DNA of 44,283 bases from JAFDWI01 sp040255345. GTDB lineage: Bacteria > Actinomycetota > Acidimicrobiia > Acidimicrobiales > Iamiaceae. The stretch spans positions 1 through 44,283 of the forward strand of contig JBDZUV010000007.1 in the NCBI GenBank assembly GCA_040255345.1, in the 5' to 3' direction. The notes beneath the pieces are model-generated. The model did not search any database and was not told the DNA's origin. It saw nothing but the letters and a program-made list of their open reading frames with translations. Positions 7,557-14,358 of the stretch are shown piece by piece (the first letter of the stretch is position 1; every line of letters starts with the position of its first letter). Made by a program: the position numbers and the translations under genes.

Positions 7557-7904
7557 ATGAACCCCACCGACCTGATCGACCAGGACAACCTACGGGACGA
7601 CGTGCCCGACTTCGTGCCCGGCGACACCCTCAAGGTGCACGTGCGCGTCGTCGAGGGGGACAAGGAACGGATCCAGTTGTTCCAGGGAGTGGTGATCCGC
7701 CGCCAGGGCGACGGTGTCCGCGAGACCTTCACCGTGCGCAAGCTCAGCTACGGCGTCGGAGTCGAGCGCACCTTCCCGGTCCACACGCCGATCATCGAGC
7801 GGATCGAGGTCGCGACGCGCGGTGATGTCCGCAGGGCGAAGCTGTACTACCTGCGTGACCGCATCGGAAAGGCCGCGAAGGTCAAGGAGAAGCGCGTCAA
7901 CTAG
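7557..7904 (+). CDS. rplS: 50S ribosomal protein L19
   Basis: 115-residue large-subunit protein at the 30S-50S interface. Conserved stretches are FVPGDTLKVHVRVVEGDKER, QLFQGVVIRRQG, ETFTVRKLSYGVGVERTFPV and RRAKLYYLRDRIGKAAK. The start is taken as ATG 7557, which gives the usual N-terminus; an in-frame GTG at 7521 would lie inside trmD and add 12 residues. It ends the rpsP-rplS operon. In many Actinobacteria lepB and rnhB follow next, but here yraN follows directly. Confidence 0.97.
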   Translation: MNPTDLIDQDNLRDDVPDFVPGDTLKVHVRVVEGDKERIQLFQGVVIRRQGDGVRETFTVRKLSYGVGVERTFPVHTPIIERIEVATRGDVRRAKLYYLRDRIGKAAKVKEKRVN

Positions 7905-7924
7905 ACGCCTCCCACGATCATGGT

Positions 7925-7953
7925 GGTCCCGCCGGGGTGACCGCGGGGTTTGA
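7925..7953 (+). terminator. Weak GC hairpin after rplS
   Basis: CCCGC (7928-7932) pairs with GCGGG (7943-7947), extendable by G-U pairs, followed by GTTTG. It would be a modest terminator for the ribosomal operon ahead of the putative yraN promoter. The poly-U tract is very short. Confidence 0.25.
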
Positions 7954-7976
7954 CGGGTCGTTCCGTCGGGTACACA
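7950..7976 (+). promoter_or_regulatory. Putative yraN promoter (TTGACG - 15 nt - TACACA)
   Basis: TTGACG at 7950-7955 and TACACA at 7971-7976 resemble -35 and -10 elements. TACACA ends 6 nt before the GTG at 7983, so the transcript could begin at the start codon. The 15-nt spacer is slightly short and the last -10 base is A rather than T. Confidence 0.4.
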
Positions 7977-7982
7977 ACCACC

Positions 7983-8357
7983 GTGCCACCATCGAGAAGG
8001 TACTCGGATGAAGCGGTCCGGCGACGCCGTGCGCTCGGGGTGACCGGCGAAGGGCTCGCGGCCGACGCGTACGTGCGTGCGGGCCACGAGATCCTCGATC
8101 GGAACTGGCGGTGCCGCGACGGCGAACTCGACCTGGTCGTCGGCATCGGCGACGTGATCGTGTTCTGTGAAGTCAAGACCCGGTCGTCGACCGCGTTCGG
8201 GGTACCTGCGGCCGCGGTCACCCCCGCCAAGCAACGGCGGATCAGGCACCTGGCGATGCGGTGGCTCGACGAACACGACGTGTACGCCCGCTCACTGCGC
8301 TTCGACGTCGCGGCGGTGCTCGACGGTTCGGTGGACATCGTGCAGGCCGCGTTCTGA
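7983..8357 (+). CDS. yraN: UPF0102 family protein YraN, endonuclease-like fold
   Basis: 124 residues from GTG 7983, chosen because it sits 6 nt after a -10-like box and gives a normal N-terminus (VPPSRRYSDEAVRRRR). The family has a restriction-endonuclease-like fold: LGVTGEGLAADAYVRAGHEILDRNWRC, then GELDLVV (Glu and Asp of the PD-(D/E)xK-like core) and IVFCEVKTRSSTAFG (ExK). The biological role is poorly known; the gene usually sits next to yifB and dprA, as it nearly does here. A crotonase gene is inserted between it and yifB. Confidence 0.93.
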   Translation: MPPSRRYSDEAVRRRRALGVTGEGLAADAYVRAGHEILDRNWRCRDGELDLVVGIGDVIVFCEVKTRSSTAFGVPAAAVTPAKQRRIRHLAMRWLDEHDVYARSLRFDVAAVLDGSVDIVQAAF

Positions 8358-8384
8358 CCGGTGAGGCATCGGCGATGCAGGGAC

Positions 8385-8390
8385 TACCGT
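8385..8390 (+). promoter_or_regulatory. -10 box TACCGT of the 8399 crotonase gene
   Basis: TACCGT ends 8 nt before ATG 8399, with no Shine-Dalgarno between them (TGCGCACG). This fits the near-leaderless pattern seen elsewhere in the window. Confidence 0.45.
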
Positions 8391-8398
8391 TGCGCACG

Positions 8399-9172
8399 AT
8401 GAGCGTACAGACGAAGCGGAGTGGCCAGCGCGCCACGGTGATCCTCGACAACCCGGCCCGTAAGAATGCCGTCACCGACGCGATGTGGGGTGAGCTCGAG
8501 ACGATCCTGCGCGACCTGGCGCGCGACGATGCGGTGCGGGTCGTCGTCATCACGGGTAGCGGTGACGAGTTCTGTTCCGGGGCGGACCTGTCGGGAGGCG
8601 GCGGAGACGCGATCGACGCGCACTGGACCCGACGGATGGAGCAGGTGAATCAGGCGGCGCTCGCCCTCCACGCCCTGCCCCAACCGTGCATCGCGCGCGT
8701 CGACGGGGTCGCTGCGGGTGCCGGTGCGAACCTCGCACTGGGGTGCGACCTGGTGGTCGCGTCGGACCGGTCGCGCTTCAGTGAGATCTTCACGAAGCGT
8801 GGTCTCTCGATCGATTTCGGCGGCTCGTGGCTGCTGCCCCGACTGGTCGGGCTGCACAAGGCGATGGAGTTGTGCCTGCTCGCGGACATCATCGATGCGG
8901 ACGAGGCGGCCCGCATCGGACTCGTCAATCGCGTGGTGGCCGCTGCGGACCTCGACGACGCCGTCGACGACTGGGTGGACCGCCTCGTCGCGCTGCCGCC
9001 GATCGCGCTCACCTCGGTGAAGCGTCTCGTCCATCTGGGCGCGGCGTCGGCGTTCCCCGAGGCGCTGGCCGCCGAAGGAGTCGCCCAGGCGGTGAACTTC
9101 AGCACCGAGGACACCACCGAGGCGATGCTGGCCTTCCTACAGAAACGCACCCCGACGTTCCGGGGTCGCTGA
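8399..9172 (+). CDS. Enoyl-CoA hydratase/isomerase (crotonase) family protein
   Basis: 257 residues with a crotonase fold: VILDNPARKNAVTDAMW, the oxyanion-hole segment GDEFCSGADLSG, then DGVAAGAGANLALGCDLVVA. The canonical hydratase glutamate expected in the GGGCEL-type segment is replaced (GAGANL), and the second acidic position lies in GLSIDFGGSWLLPRLVG. This pattern is commoner in isomerase-like or PaaG-type members than in classical enoyl-CoA hydratase. ATG 8399 is preferred because of the -10 box; an in-frame ATG at 8375 is possible. It interrupts the usual yraN-yifB neighbourhood, so it may be a lineage-specific insertion. Substrate unknown. Confidence 0.85.
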   Translation: MSVQTKRSGQRATVILDNPARKNAVTDAMWGELETILRDLARDDAVRVVVITGSGDEFCSGADLSGGGGDAIDAHWTRRMEQVNQAALALHALPQPCIARVDGVAAGAGANLALGCDLVVASDRSRFSEIFTKRGLSIDFGGSWLLPRLVGLHKAMELCLLADIIDADEAARIGLVNRVVAAADLDDAVDDWVDRLVALPPIALTSVKRLVHLGAASAFPEALAAEGVAQAVNFSTEDTTEAMLAFLQKRTPTFRGR

Positions 9173-9216
9173 CCCGCACGGGGAGCGCCGCTCCCCAGAA
9201 TGTCACCGGCGCTGCC

Positions 9217-9222
9217 TAGGGT
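9217..9222 (+). promoter_or_regulatory. -10 box TAGGGT upstream of yifB
   Basis: TAGGGT ends 9 nt before GTG 9232. This supports a promoter here and favours the longer yifB start over the in-frame GTG at 9313. Confidence 0.45.
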
Positions 9223-9231
9223 GTTCGCCAG

Positions 9232-10824
9232 GTGGGACTCGCGGCATCGCCGCCCTCGTCGAAGTTTCGATCGTCGGCACCCGAACGGGTGCGGCGGGAA
9301 GCGAGGTCGGTCGTGTTCACCACCATTTCATCGGCAACCGTGCTGGGTGTCGAAGGCCAGCCGGTGACCGTGGAAGCCCACGTGTCGTCGGGTCTTCCGG
9401 GGTTCTCCATCGTCGGACTGCCCGACACGGCGTGCCGGGAGGCACGGGACCGCGTCCGCGCCGCGTTGTTGTCGAGTGGGTGTCGTTGGCCACAGAAGCG
9501 GGTGACGGTCAACCTCGCGCCCTCGGGCGTACGCAAGGTCGGTTCGGGACTCGATCTGGCGATCGCCCTGGCGCTGCTGGTCGCAGACGACCAGCTCGGC
9601 GCGGACTGCCTTCAAGGGCTCGGCGCGGTCGGCGAACTGGGCCTGGACGGAACGGTGCGGGCCGTCCCGGGCATCCTGCCGGCGGTCGACGCGATCGACA
9701 CGAGTGAGATCCTGGTCGCCCGCGAAGCGGCACACCTCGTGCATCTCGTGAGCCGGGCCGAGGTGCGGTCGGTGGCGACGCTCCGTGAGGCGGCCGAGGC
9801 GCTCGCAGGGGCCTCGCCGTGGCCGCCGCCACCTCCCGACCCTGACCCCGGTCCGTCCGAGCCGGTGCCGGATCTGACAGACGTGCGGGGGCAGCACGCC
9901 GCACGTCGCGCCCTCGAGATCGCCGCGGCGGGCGGGCACCACCTGTTGATGGTGGGCCCGCCGGGTGCGGGCAAGACCATGCTCGCCCGCCGCCTTCCCG
10001 GCCTGCTACCCCGGCTCGACCCCGGCCAGTCACTGGCCGTCACCAAGATCCACTCGGCAGCGGGTCTCCCCCTGCCGACCGATCGGCTGGTGACCGACCC
10101 GCCGTTCCGCGACCCGCATCATTCCACGACGATGGTGGCCCTGATCGGAGGCGGCGCGCCGACGCTGCGACCCGGCGAGGCGTCGTGTGCGACCCACGGG
10201 GTGCTGTTCCTCGACGAACTGGGGGAGTTCCCACCTCATGTGCTCGACGCGCTGCGTCAACCGCTGGAACAGGGGTCGATCAGGATCGCGCGCGCCGCGG
10301 CGTCGGTCGTGTTGCCGGCACGGTTCCTGCTCGTCGCGGCGATGAACCCGTGCCCGTGTGGCGAGGCGAGCCGACCGGGATACTGCCGCTGCAGCGACCG
10401 GGAACGGGCCCGGTACCGGCGACGGCTGTCCGGGCCGCTCCTCGACCGCTTCGACCTGCGGATCGACGTGACCCGACCCGACACGAATCGTCTGCTCGGA
10501 GGAGAGCCGGGGGAGTCCACCGCGGTCGTCGCCGCGCGCGTCGCCGCCGCCCGCGAGCGCGCGGCGCATCGCGGGGTCCGGTGCAACGCGGAGTTGACCG
10601 ACGCGACGCTCGAAGCGGCGACTCCCCTGGAGAAGGGTGCGAGTGCGTTGCTCGACACCGCACTCCGGCTCGGATCACTCACCGCGCGCGGATTGACCCG
10701 GGTGCGGCGCCTCGCCCTCACCATCGCCGACCTGGCCGGCGCAGACGCCCCGTTGACCGCCGAACACATCGGTATGGCACTGGCACTGCGGTCCGAGCCG
10801 TTGTCCCGGGACGAGGCGGCATGA
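9232..10824 (+). CDS. yifB: YifB/ComM family Mg-chelatase-like AAA+ ATPase
   Basis: 530 residues (503 if the internal GTG at 9313 is used, which gives a more family-like N-terminus VFTTISSATVLGVEGQPV). An N-terminal lon-protease-like ChlI domain (GLPGFSIVGLPDTACREARD) is followed by an AAA+ domain with Walker A GPPGAGKTMLARRLPGLLP (about 243) and Walker B GVLFLDELGEF, then a Cys-rich loop NPCPCGEASRPGYCRCS. ComM in Proteobacteria is a hexameric helicase that promotes branch migration in natural transformation. The gene overlaps dprA (ATGA), another transformation/recombination gene, so the two are probably co-expressed. Confidence 0.93.
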   Translation: MGLAASPPSSKFRSSAPERVRREARSVVFTTISSATVLGVEGQPVTVEAHVSSGLPGFSIVGLPDTACREARDRVRAALLSSGCRWPQKRVTVNLAPSGVRKVGSGLDLAIALALLVADDQLGADCLQGLGAVGELGLDGTVRAVPGILPAVDAIDTSEILVAREAAHLVHLVSRAEVRSVATLREAAEALAGASPWPPPPPDPDPGPSEPVPDLTDVRGQHAARRALEIAAAGGHHLLMVGPPGAGKTMLARRLPGLLPRLDPGQSLAVTKIHSAAGLPLPTDRLVTDPPFRDPHHSTTMVALIGGGAPTLRPGEASCATHGVLFLDELGEFPPHVLDALRQPLEQGSIRIARAAASVVLPARFLLVAAMNPCPCGEASRPGYCRCSDRERARYRRRLSGPLLDRFDLRIDVTRPDTNRLLGGEPGESTAVVAARVAAARERAAHRGVRCNAELTDATLEAATPLEKGASALLDTALRLGSLTARGLTRVRRLALTIADLAGADAPLTAEHIGMALALRSEPLSRDEAA

Positions 10825-11936
10825 AGCCGTCGGACGTGGGTTTCGTCACGGCGATCGCCTCGCTCCCGAAAGTCGGCCCGGGTCGGCTCGGCGCGCTGCT
10901 CGCGGCGGGCGAACCCGCCGCGGTCTGGCAGCGGATCCTGGGTGGGACGATCGGTGACGATGCCGCCGTGGTCGCGGCGCTCGGCGCGTCGGCACGCGGC
11001 CTGTCGACCGCCTGGCGGGACGCCGCACGGAGCATGGATCCCGACCAGCTCGCGGTCCGCCACCGCGAGCTGGGCTACCGGTTGCTGGACGCCACCGATC
11101 CCGACTTTCCGGACGCGTTCCGTGACGATCCCGAGCCGCCCCACCTGTTGTGGGTGACGGGCGACCTCGCGCGGATCCGCCCGCACACCGTCGCGATCGT
11201 CGGCTCGCGGCGCTGCACCCGGTACGGCCACGACGTGGCCCGTCGCTTCGGCCGGGAGGCGGCGGTCGCCGGGGTGTCGGTGATCTCCGGGCTCGCCCTC
11301 GGCATCGACGCCGCCGCCCACGCCGGTGCGTTGGATGCGCCCGAAGGCGCCGCGCCACCGGTCGGGGTCGTCGGTACCGGCCTCGACGTCGTCTATCCGC
11401 GCCGGAACCGGGCGCTGTGGCAATCGGTCGCCGAGCGCGGGGTGCTCCTCAGTGAGTCTCCGCCCGGCGCGGGGGCGGAGCCTTGGCGCTTCCCGGCACG
11501 GAACCGGCTGATCGCCGCGCTCGCCGAGGTCGTGGTCGTCGTCGAGTCGTCCGAACGCGGCGGTTCGCTCTACACGGTGGACGAGGCGATGCGCCGTGAC
11601 GTCGAGGTCCGGGCGGTGCCCGGCCCGATCACCGCCCCGACCTCCGCGGGCACGAACCGCCTGCTGGCCGACGGCGCTGCTCCGGCGCTGAGCGCCGCGG
11701 AGTTGCTGGAGTCGTTGGGGATCCTGACCGCGACGCCGGTCGAGCGGGCCCCGACCGGCTACCGCGACCCCGAAGAGGGCGCGGTCCTCGACGTGCTCAC
11801 CACCGGTTCGGTGACCTTCGACGAGTTGGCGGAACGTTCCGGGCTCTCCCTGGAACGACTCGGTCTGGTCACGGCCCGCCTGCAGGTGGAAGGGCTGCTC
11901 ACCCGGTCCGGCGGTTGGTACCAGCGCGCCGGGTAA
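10821..11936 (+). CDS. dprA: DNA-processing protein DprA
   Basis: 371-residue loader of RecA onto single-stranded DNA, best known from transformation. The start ATG 10821 overlaps the yifB stop. It has an N-terminal helical region, then the Rossmann-like core: VAIVGSRRCTRYG (about 127), SGLALGIDAAAHAGAL, VVGTGLDVVYPRRNRALW, and PAGTNRLLADGA near the end of the core. The C-terminal ~60 residues (VLDVLTTGSVTFDELAERSG) form a winged-helix-like domain. Its TAA stop forms the start of the xerC -10 box. Confidence 0.95.
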   Translation: MKPSDVGFVTAIASLPKVGPGRLGALLAAGEPAAVWQRILGGTIGDDAAVVAALGASARGLSTAWRDAARSMDPDQLAVRHRELGYRLLDATDPDFPDAFRDDPEPPHLLWVTGDLARIRPHTVAIVGSRRCTRYGHDVARRFGREAAVAGVSVISGLALGIDAAAHAGALDAPEGAAPPVGVVGTGLDVVYPRRNRALWQSVAERGVLLSESPPGAGAEPWRFPARNRLIAALAEVVVVVESSERGGSLYTVDEAMRRDVEVRAVPGPITAPTSAGTNRLLADGAAPALSAAELLESLGILTATPVERAPTGYRDPEEGAVLDVLTTGSVTFDELAERSGLSLERLGLVTARLQVEGLLTRSGGWYQRAG

Positions 11937-11939
11937 GGT
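11934..11939 (+). promoter_or_regulatory. -10 box TAAGGT of xerC, starting in the dprA stop codon
   Basis: TAAGGT begins with the dprA TAA and ends 6 nt before ATG 11946, the exact spacing expected if transcription starts at the A of the start codon. It is the second case in the window of a stop codon forming a -10 box. Confidence 0.5.
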
Positions 11940-11945
11940 CGGGTG

Positions 11946-12869
11946 ATGGGTCCCGACCCGTGGCGCTTCGCGGCGTTCGCGGCATCGCTGACGTCGCTCG
12001 CTCCGGCGACCGTGCGCGCCTACCGGACCGACCTCGCGGGCTTCGGGACCTGGTGCGACGGTGTCGCCGTGCCGGGGCCGGCCGCGGTGGACCGAACCGT
12101 GCTGCGACGGTACCTGGCGGATCTCACGACCCGGCAGTACGCGGCGAGCTCGATCGCCCGCAAGGTGACCTCGCTTCGCCGGTACTTCGCCTGGCTGGTC
12201 CGCCAAGGCGTGCTCGCGGAGGACCCCACCCGGGGCCTCGGGGCTCCCAGCGGTCCCCGCCGGGTGCCCCACGTGCTGTCCGAGGTCGAGCTCTCCCACC
12301 TCTTCCGAGCCCCTGACGCCGGTGAACCGGCCGATGCGCTGGACGCGGCGATCCGGGTCCGCGACACCTGTGCCCTGGAGTTGCTCTACGGCAGTGGTCT
12401 GCGCGCCGCGGAATTGTGCGCGATCCGCCTGGGCGACTTCAGCGACCGGAACCGTCGTCTGCTCGTCAACGGGAAAGGGTCCCGACAACGCATGGTGCCC
12501 GTCACCGAACCGGCTCGCGACGCCGTGGCCGCATGGCGCGACGCCCATCGCGAGGTCCTGCGCCGTCGGGCACCCGACGACGAGGCGATGGTGGGGTCGG
12601 ACGCACGCGCGGTGTTCTTCCTGAACCGGCGGGGCCGACCCCTCTCGCCGCGGGATCTGTACCGGATCGTCGACGCGCACGCGTCGCGACCGACCCATCC
12701 CCACGAGCTCCGTCACACCTTCGCGACTCATCTTCTCGAAGGTGGCGCCGACCTCCGTGTGGTGCAGGAACTTCTCGGTCATGCGGACCTGTCGACGACC
12801 CAGGGGTACACTCATGTGACAAGAGACCGCCTCAGGCGGGTCTTGGATTCAGCACACCCCCGTGCGTGA
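11946..12869 (+). CDS. xerC: Tyrosine recombinase XerC-like
   Basis: 307 residues. Site-specific recombinase resolving chromosome dimers at dif, if orthologous to XerC/XerD. The N-terminal SAM-like core-binding domain (WRFAAFAASLTSLAPATVRAY) precedes the catalytic domain with Arg (YGSGLRAAELC), Lys (GKGSRQR), His-x-x-Arg (HELRHTFATHLLEGG), His (LGHADLSTTQ) and nucleophile Tyr (GYTHV). All catalytic residues are present. ATG 11946 is preferred over GTG 11943 because the -10 box ends 6 nt upstream. Its place after dprA is the usual actinobacterial one, so it is a housekeeping recombinase rather than a phage integrase. The end overlaps the sigma-factor gene by 8 nt. Confidence 0.93.
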   Translation: MGPDPWRFAAFAASLTSLAPATVRAYRTDLAGFGTWCDGVAVPGPAAVDRTVLRRYLADLTTRQYAASSIARKVTSLRRYFAWLVRQGVLAEDPTRGLGAPSGPRRVPHVLSEVELSHLFRAPDAGEPADALDAAIRVRDTCALELLYGSGLRAAELCAIRLGDFSDRNRRLLVNGKGSRQRMVPVTEPARDAVAAWRDAHREVLRRRAPDDEAMVGSDARAVFFLNRRGRPLSPRDLYRIVDAHASRPTHPHELRHTFATHLLEGGADLRVVQELLGHADLSTTQGYTHVTRDRLRRVLDSAHPRA

Positions 12870-13668
12870 AGGCCGAAGTGATGTGACCGACGCTCAACGA
12901 GACGAGATCGATGCACTCTGGAGCCGCTACAAGCGCTCTGGCAAGCGGTACGTGCGCGACCAACTCATCCTGCAGTATTCCCCCCTGGTCAAGTACGTGG
13001 CCGGCCGGGTCGCTGCGGGATTGCCGAACAGCGTCGATCGGGGCGACCTGGTGTCGTGTGGCATGTTCGGTCTCGTCGACGCGATCGAAAAATTCGATCC
13101 CGACCGTGGATTCCGCTTCGAGACCTACGCGATCACCCGGATCCGTGGCGCGATCATGGACGAGTTGCGCTCGATGGACTGGGTCCCCCGCTCGGTACGG
13201 ACGAAGGTGCGGCGGATCGAGGAGGCGATGGCCCGACTCGAGGCCGAGCTGCATCGACCACCGACCGACACGGAATTGGCGGATCAACTCTCGGTGAGCG
13301 TGCCCCAGCTCCAACAGATGTTGAGCCAGATCTCGATGACCGGGGTCGCCGCGCTCGACGAGCTGCTCACGCTCGGCTCCGAATCCGGCGACAGCGTCAC
13401 GCTGGGTGACACGATCGCGGGAGATTCCGAGGATCCCTCCGACGTCTTCGAATCGGTGGAGATGCGCGAACGCCTGCGTGACGCGGTGGCGGCGCTTCCC
13501 GAACGGGAACGCATGGTGCTCGGCCTCTATTACTACGAGGGTCTCACGCTCGCGCAGATCGGTGAGGTCGTCGGCGTGACCGAGAGTCGGATCTGCCAGA
13601 TCCACACCAAGTCGGTCCTGCAGCTCCGGTCGCGGCTGACCGACTGGGATCGCCTGGTCTCCGCCTGA
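12862..13668 (+). CDS. whiG: FliA/WhiG family RNA polymerase sigma factor
   Basis: 268 residues from GTG 12862 (an in-frame GTG at 12883 would give 261). Region 2 is YSPLVKYVAGRVAAGLPNSVDRGDLVSCGMFGLVDAIEKFD with RFETYAITRIRGAIMDELR; region 3 is DWVPRSVRTKVRRIEEAMARL; region 4 is LPERERMVLGLYYYEGLTLAQIGEVVGVTESRICQIH. This is the sigma-28 (motility/sporulation) group. WhiG directs aerial-hypha sporulation in Streptomyces and sits at the same locus upstream of rpsB. No flagellar or anti-sigma gene is visible, so the regulon is unknown. It overlaps xerC and may be cotranscribed with it. Confidence 0.9.
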   Translation: MREGRSDVTDAQRDEIDALWSRYKRSGKRYVRDQLILQYSPLVKYVAGRVAAGLPNSVDRGDLVSCGMFGLVDAIEKFDPDRGFRFETYAITRIRGAIMDELRSMDWVPRSVRTKVRRIEEAMARLEAELHRPPTDTELADQLSVSVPQLQQMLSQISMTGVAALDELLTLGSESGDSVTLGDTIAGDSEDPSDVFESVEMRERLRDAVAALPERERMVLGLYYYEGLTLAQIGEVVGVTESRICQIHTKSVLQLRSRLTDWDRLVSA

Positions 13669-13712
13669 ATCGGAGGGTTTGAGCGAGCACGGGCCGGGGT
13701 ATCGGATCCCCG

Positions 13713-14210
13713 ATGGGTCGAATCGGTGTCCGGATGGTGCTCCTGGTGGTGCTGTGTGTCGTCGTGCCGAGGCCGATGGCCCGGCCCGAGGGTCAGGCAC
13801 GTGCCCCGTCGGGCCCCTGTGCCCTCCCGGTCGACGCGGCGGTGTCAGACGGGTTCCGTCCGCCCGCCCGACCCTGGCAGCCGGGCAACCGTGGCCTGAC
13901 GTTCTCGACCGGGCCCGGTCAGCCGGTGCTCGCGGTCGCGTCGGGAATCGTGCGCTTCGCCGGGCCGATCGCACACCGGTGGTATGTGACGGTGCGACTC
14001 GACGACGGCACCGACGTGACCTATTCGTTCCTGTCGTCGGTCGCGGTCGTCGTCGGTGAGCAGGTCGCGGTGGGCGACCTCGTCGGGGTCACGGGGCGCA
14101 TCGCCTTCCACCTCGGTCACCGGGACGGCGCGAGCTATCTCGACCCGACCGGACTGGTCACCGCGGCCTGCGGGTGGGATCACGCCGTGCTCGTTCCCGT
14201 ACCGGAATGA
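13713..14210 (+). CDS. M23/LytM-like protein with degenerate metal-binding site
   Basis: 165 residues: a signal-like N-terminus (MVLLVVLCVVVPRPMA) followed by a LytM barrel. At this locus many Actinobacteria encode an M23 peptidase next to rpsB, with a HRGVD first motif. Here that site reads PGNRGLTFSTG, so both the His and the Asp zinc ligands are missing; the second motif is reduced to IAFHLGHRDG. The barrel strands (GQPVLAVASGIVRFAGPI, VTYSFLSSVAVVVGEQVAVGDLVG) and the YLDPTGLV end are kept. It is probably a catalytically dead, peptidoglycan-binding or regulatory homologue. ATG 13713 lies 7 nt after TATCGG. Confidence 0.8.
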   Translation: MGRIGVRMVLLVVLCVVVPRPMARPEGQARAPSGPCALPVDAAVSDGFRPPARPWQPGNRGLTFSTGPGQPVLAVASGIVRFAGPIAHRWYVTVRLDDGTDVTYSFLSSVAVVVGEQVAVGDLVGVTGRIAFHLGHRDGASYLDPTGLVTAACGWDHAVLVPVPE

Positions 14211-14231
14211 TGCCGACCGCCTGCACACGTC

Positions 14232-14237
14232 TAGAAT
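14232..14237 (+). promoter_or_regulatory. -10 box TAGAAT of the rpsB operon
   Basis: TAGAAT is the best -10 match in the 148-bp gap before rpsB. Starting 6-7 nt later, the transcript would carry an untranslated leader of about 115 nt, unlike the leaderless genes nearby, which leaves room for the hairpins described at 14302-14334. Confidence 0.5.
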
Positions 14238-14301
14238 CCCCGGTCGGCCCGACAACCGTCGGACCTGATCTCGATCGCCCGGAGAAACCCACGGTCGTCG
14301 G

Positions 14302-14334
14302 CCACACCCGGTCGGCGCGTCCTCTCGGGTGTGG
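14302..14334 (+). promoter_or_regulatory. rpsB leader hairpin, perfect 9-bp stem
   Basis: CCACACCCG (14302-14310) and CGGGTGTGG (14326-14334) form a perfect 9-bp stem around a 15-nt loop, 24 nt before the rpsB ATG and just upstream of its Shine-Dalgarno. A smaller hairpin, CCGAC-AACC-GTCGG, lies further 5' in the leader. Ribosomal protein leaders often fold so that the protein product represses its own translation; this is a candidate S2-responsive leader, by position and fold only. Confidence 0.45.
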
Positions 14335-14358
14335 AACCAACCGATGGGAGACATCACC

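Noticed and set aside
11946..12869. Tyrosine recombinase as integrase of a mobile element
   Set aside because: It sits in the conserved dprA-xerC-whiG-rpsB order with no att sites, tRNA or phage genes nearby.
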